Origin: Chitinophaga pinensis
Lineage (GTDB): Bacteria; Planctomycetota; Phycisphaerae; Phycisphaerales; SM1A02
DNA length: 19,473 bases
NCBI GenBank assembly: GCA_943329105.2
Contig: CALQCP020000018.1
Coordinates: 1-19,473 of the forward strand
Reading direction: 5' to 3'
The translations under genes were made by a program, and so were the position numbers. Below are positions 16,505-19,473 of the stretch, one piece after another (positions within the stretch are counted from its first letter, which is position 1; every line of letters starts with the position of its first letter). The notes below the pieces were generated by a model. The model saw nothing but the letters and a program-made list of their open reading frames with translations. It was not told where the DNA came from and did no database searches.

Positions 16505-16510
16505 TAGAAT
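16505..16510 (+). promoter_or_regulatory. Putative -10 element for a leaderless pdxA message
   Basis: TAGAAT ends 6 bases before the ATG of pdxA (16517). A start about 7 bases after the -10 would fall on the ATG itself. No Shine-Dalgarno is present in the 37-bp gap, which fits leaderless translation. No convincing -35 element is seen in the GC-rich upstream bases. Confidence 0.35.
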
Positions 16511-16516
16511 CTCGGT

Positions 16517-17629
16517 ATGAGCTCCACGGTCCCGGTCCTTGGCATCACGATGGGAGATCCCCTGGGGATCGGTCCAGAAGTGATCGTCAAAGCACTGGCT
16601 GACCCAGCGATTCGGCGGATGGCGAACTTTGTGATTTACGGTCGTAATGAGACGCTGCTTGCGGCGGCTGATCGCGCGCGTGTTGGTCTTGATTGGTTCC
16701 GCGTTGATGCCGCAAGCGAACGCGCTCAGGACGGCTCAGTGCTGCAGCCGTTGGTGCTGGATTACACGTCCGAAGGTTTGCTGGATGCTTCGCGCCCCGG
16801 ACCCACAAGATTCGGCGGACTGCTTTCCAAAGCGTTTGTTGAAGATGCCATCACTGACGCGATGCGCGCGCCGAGCGATCCGCGTCGGCTTGATGCCGTG
16901 GTGACTGGGCCGATCAGCAAGGAGAGTTGGTCGATCGCTGGGTTCAAGTGGCCAGGGCACACGGAACTCTTTGCGTTCCGCACCAAGTCAAAGCGTCACT
17001 CCATGATGTTTAGTTCACCGCGCTTGCGAGTAGCGCTGGCCACGGCGCACTTGCCGCTCATGGATGTTCGCAATGTATTGACCATTGGCAAGGTCTACGA
17101 CCCGATTGATCTTGGGCATCAATTCTGCCAGCAACTGGGCATTGCCAAGCCGCGTATTGCGGTGTGCGGCCTGAATCCGCATGCAGGTGAGAATGGGATG
17201 TTTGGTGACGAGGAAGGCCGCGTCATTCGCCCGGCGATTGAAGCCGCGCGACGCATTGGTATTGATGCCAACGGTCCATTTCCGGGTGACACTGTGTTCA
17301 TTGCAGCCGCAGCGGGCGAGTGGGACTTGGTGGTGGCGATGTATCACGATCAGGGGCTGATTCCTGTGAAACTGCTCGGTTGGGACAAAGCCGTCAATGT
17401 CACTGTTGGGTTGCCGATTGTGCGCACGAGCCCCGACCACGGCACCGCGTTTGATATTGCCGGGCAAGGTCGCGCGAGCGAGGGCAGCATGAAGGCGGCT
17501 ATTGAACTCGCGGTGCGTCTGGCTGCGCAGCGTCGCACGGACTGGTCGAGTCCGCACCCGCGTGGGCTTGGGCAACCAGGGATTGCTGGCGATGCGGGCG
17601 CGATGGCTGCATCCGACGATGATGATTAA
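16517..17629 (+). CDS. pdxA: 4-hydroxythreonine-4-phosphate dehydrogenase
   Basis: A 370-residue PdxA-family enzyme. It oxidises 4-phosphohydroxy-L-threonine with NAD(P) to 3-amino-2-oxopropyl phosphate (after decarboxylation), the substrate of PdxJ in the DXP-dependent pyridoxal phosphate pathway, in the cytoplasm. Visible motifs are GITMGDPLGIGPE (9-21), VTGPISKE (129-136), GHTELFAF (147-154), TAHLPL (176-181), CGLNPHAGENGMFGDEEG (217-234), MYHDQGLIPVK (275-285) and NVTVGLPIVRTSPDHGTAFD (294-313). His178, His222 and His277 match the metal-binding histidines of the family and His148 the substrate-binding one. A roughly 35-residue C-terminal extension ending ASDDDD is unusual. PdxA2-type enzymes acting on phosphorylated tetronates are the alternative. 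No pdxJ lies in the window. Confidence 0.95.
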   Translation: MSSTVPVLGITMGDPLGIGPEVIVKALADPAIRRMANFVIYGRNETLLAAADRARVGLDWFRVDAASERAQDGSVLQPLVLDYTSEGLLDASRPGPTRFGGLLSKAFVEDAITDAMRAPSDPRRLDAVVTGPISKESWSIAGFKWPGHTELFAFRTKSKRHSMMFSSPRLRVALATAHLPLMDVRNVLTIGKVYDPIDLGHQFCQQLGIAKPRIAVCGLNPHAGENGMFGDEEGRVIRPAIEAARRIGIDANGPFPGDTVFIAAAAGEWDLVVAMYHDQGLIPVKLLGWDKAVNVTVGLPIVRTSPDHGTAFDIAGQGRASEGSMKAAIELAVRLAAQRRTDWSSPHPRGLGQPGIAGDAGAMAASDDDD

Positions 17630-17710
17630 GGCGTGATGGAAGCGGCGCTTCTGGAGTGCGGCGGGCGCGGGTCGTTGCGTGGCGCGACTACGAGCAACCG
17701 AGGTGGGCCG

Positions 17711-18202
17711 TCATAGTTGCGCGGCGTCACTGCCTGCAACTGAAGAGGGCTCCCAGCCTTCGGGTGCCATTTCAAACTTGGCAAATTCGAACGCGGGTGC
17801 CACCACGCATCCCACCAATGTCCACGCGCCGCGCGGGCGCGCTGCTTGCCACCAACCGCGTGGAACCACGGCTTGTGGCTGTTGTCCGGCGGCAAGATCC
17901 TTGCCAAGGATGATCGATGTTCTTGATTGCGCGGTTGGGCCGGCGATTTCAAGTTGCAACGGATCGCCGTCATGAAACAGCCAGTGTTCATCGGCGTCGA
18001 CGCGGTGCCAACGGCTTTGCTCACCTGCAGAAAGTAGGAACAGGATGCAGGTACTCGCGCCACGTGGAGCATCAGGCGCACGGAAAGTCTCACGAAAGAA
18101 ACCGCCCTCGGGGTGGCGAACCAACCCGAGGGCGGAAATCATTTCTTCAGCAGTACGCCGCGTGGTCAGCGGGTTGAACGAGCGTGGAGCAAGATCGTCC
18201 AT
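17711..18202 (-). CDS. Cupin-family protein (DUF985 / YML079-like)
   Basis: A 163-residue protein of the DUF985 cupin family. Typical motifs are the N-terminal LVRHPEGGFFRETFRA (27-42), STCILFLLSAGEQSRWHRVD with the cupin histidine, DEHWLFHDGDPLQL, and a late QAVVPRGWWQAARP then TLVGCVVAPAFEF. The double-stranded beta-barrel is intact in length. The biochemical substrate of the family is not settled. ATG 18202 is 11 bp after the stop of the L,D-transpeptidase gene, so the two are probably one transcript. It converges on pdxA with an 81-bp gap. Other open frames over the same bases lack these motifs. Confidence 0.88.
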   Translation of the reverse strand: MDDLAPRSFNPLTTRRTAEEMISALGLVRHPEGGFFRETFRAPDAPRGASTCILFLLSAGEQSRWHRVDADEHWLFHDGDPLQLEIAGPTAQSRTSIILGKDLAAGQQPQAVVPRGWWQAARPRGAWTLVGCVVAPAFEFAKFEMAPEGWEPSSVAGSDAAQL

Positions 18203-18213
18203 GCGCGCTTCGC

Positions 18214-19440
18214 TTAGCGAATCACAATGGTGCTTGATTCACCGATGAGTTCATAGACCACTTGCACTTCGGCGTCACCAAGTCGGACGCAGCCCATCGA
18301 CATTTGCTTGCCGATTGATTGCGGCTCTACGGTGCCGTGGATTCCGTAGCCGGTGAACTTGGCAGTTTCGGGGGTTGTGCCCTGCAGGCCGATCCAGCGT
18401 TCGCCGATCGGATTCTTGGGGTCATTGGACTTGAACTTCTCACCAGTGCGCGGGTTGGACCACTCTGGATCAATCAGCTTGGAACCAGCGCGCACTTTGA
18501 ATGTGCCCACGGGAGTGGAGTCATTGGTGCCCACGCCGCAGATGAAGCTAGCAACCATCACGCGCTCGGAGCCGGTGCCGGCATAGACATTGAAGCGGTA
18601 GTCAGCCTTGATCACTTCGCCATCAAATGGTCCGTGGGCAAGCTTCAGGCGCATGTCGGCGCGCAGGGCTTTTTCACTGGCAATCTGGTTGATGCGCTGG
18701 ATGAATCGCCAATCGATCGCGAGCTTTTCGCGGCTGGTAATCCGCGCAAAACTGTCGCCCTTCTTCACCACGTAGCTTTGGCTAGCAATGTCGCCAGGAA
18801 TGATGTTGGGTGAGAAGAACAGCGTGCTCGCCAGGTTGTTGATGCCGGTGTATGCCTGCAGGCGCTCGGTGGCGCTGAGTGCATTTGAATCAAGGAGTCG
18901 CGTGAGTTCAACGCGGGCGCGGATCGGATCAGAAGCGATCATGGCGTTCGCTTGCTGGATTCGTTGCGCTGCGTTACCCAGCGTTGCTGCTGGCGTGGTT
19001 GCTGGAGTTCCGGGTGTGCCGGCAATGCCCGCCGTCGCTGCGCCGGTTACCGCGGACTGCGCAGTGGTGGTGACCGCCGTGGTGGTAGCGGTACCCAGCG
19101 GAGCGGTGGGAGTAGCGGTGGCGGTGTTTGCACCACTGGTGATGGCGGGTCCACCGATGGCTGCCTTGATGTCGGCGGCGGTTGCGTTGACAACGATGGT
19201 GTTGGTGTCGGCTGTTGTTGCCGTTGTCGCCTCATCGGCGTTCAGCGGATCAGTGATGGCTGCAGCGGTTTCGGATTTCACCTCCGGACTTTCGCTCTTG
19301 TGCGTCAGGAACCATCCTGCGGCTGCGCCGCCAAGTCCAATCGCCGCAACGGCGATGAACAGCGAACGCATCCCCTGGGCATTGCGAGCACCAGAAGAAA
19401 TAGGCGAGTGGGAACGGGGCGACTGGCTAGGAAGGGTCAT
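18214..19440 (-). CDS. LysM-YkuD L,D-transpeptidase, membrane anchored
   Basis: A 408-residue protein from ATG 19440 (MTLPSQ), preferred over an in-frame TTG at 19458 because GAGG lies just upstream of the ATG. A basic N-terminus precedes a single membrane helix (about 25-46, MRSLFIAVAAIGLGG), then a long Ala/Thr/Pro linker, a helical segment, a LysM-like module at about 222-269 (SYVVKKGDSFARI) and the YkuD catalytic domain. The active-site stretch has GIHGT (His368) and SMGCVRL (catalytic Cys384). L,D-transpeptidases form 3-3 cross-links in peptidoglycan or attach proteins to it outside the cytoplasmic membrane. Planctomycetes do have peptidoglycan, so a wall role is plausible. Low-complexity linker codons explain several spurious open frames on the other strand. 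Confidence 0.93.
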   Translation of the reverse strand: MTLPSQSPRSHSPISSGARNAQGMRSLFIAVAAIGLGGAAAGWFLTHKSESPEVKSETAAAITDPLNADEATTATTADTNTIVVNATAADIKAAIGGPAITSGANTATATPTAPLGTATTTAVTTTAQSAVTGAATAGIAGTPGTPATTPAATLGNAAQRIQQANAMIASDPIRARVELTRLLDSNALSATERLQAYTGINNLASTLFFSPNIIPGDIASQSYVVKKGDSFARITSREKLAIDWRFIQRINQIASEKALRADMRLKLAHGPFDGEVIKADYRFNVYAGTGSERVMVASFICGVGTNDSTPVGTFKVRAGSKLIDPEWSNPRTGEKFKSNDPKNPIGERWIGLQGTTPETAKFTGYGIHGTVEPQSIGKQMSMGCVRLGDAEVQVVYELIGESSTIVIR

Positions 19441-19473
19441 CCTTGACCTCGTGTGCAAGCGGTGCGAACGGGA

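Noticed and set aside
17630..17710. Terminator between pdxA and the cupin
   Set aside because: Only a 5-bp stem (GAAGC/GCTTC near 17639-17651) without T-run in either direction.
17626..18093. Alternative minus frame overlapping the cupin
   Set aside because: Lacks cupin motifs; the frame ending at 17711 carries the full DUF985 pattern.

Overview
The window looks like chromosomal DNA of a planctomycete, most likely of the class Phycisphaerae. The main pointers are three very long secreted proteins made of Cys/Asp/Asn-rich calcium-binding-type repeats (DCNGNGxxDSCD) ending in a GADLGILL-type dockerin pair, a multi-gene MutL/membrane operon with few Shine-Dalgarno sites, and moderately high GC with no strong codon anomalies. 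No rRNA, tRNA, insertion sequence, integrase or CRISPR array is seen.

Left third (1-8173, all minus strand): three tandem paralogous genes for secreted multidomain proteins of about 1000 residues. Read in the direction of transcription they are paralogue C (5183-8173), paralogue B (2073-5066) and paralogue A (3-1781, cut by the window edge). They share calcium-binding repeat arrays, a central beta-sandwich region and (in B and C) a right-handed beta-helix plus C-terminal dockerin. A carries a C-type lectin-like domain at its N-terminus where B and C carry a different domain. A and C also share about 165 bp of upstream DNA; B instead has a perfect 16-bp hairpin just before its start codon.

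Middle (8407-15519, plus strand): seven closely packed genes form what looks like one operon. They encode a small unrecognised protein, a MutL/GlmL-family ASKHA ATPase, a barrel-sandwich plus KOW protein, a DUF6754-like membrane protein and three further membrane proteins. The last four are joined by 1-bp gaps and a 4-bp ATGA overlap. No B12-dependent mutase subunit is present, so the MutL protein here is probably part of, or an energiser of, an uncharacterised membrane complex. This is the best candidate in the window for an undescribed system.

Right third (15676-19440): a secreted hypothetical protein, then pdxA (vitamin B6 synthesis) on the plus strand; converging on it from the right edge are a LysM/YkuD L,D-transpeptidase (peptidoglycan or surface-protein cross-linking) and an 11-bp-spaced cupin of the DUF985 type on the minus strand. 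Gene-free stretches are all under 300 bases; the longest (1782-2072) holds the terminator of B and the upstream region of A.
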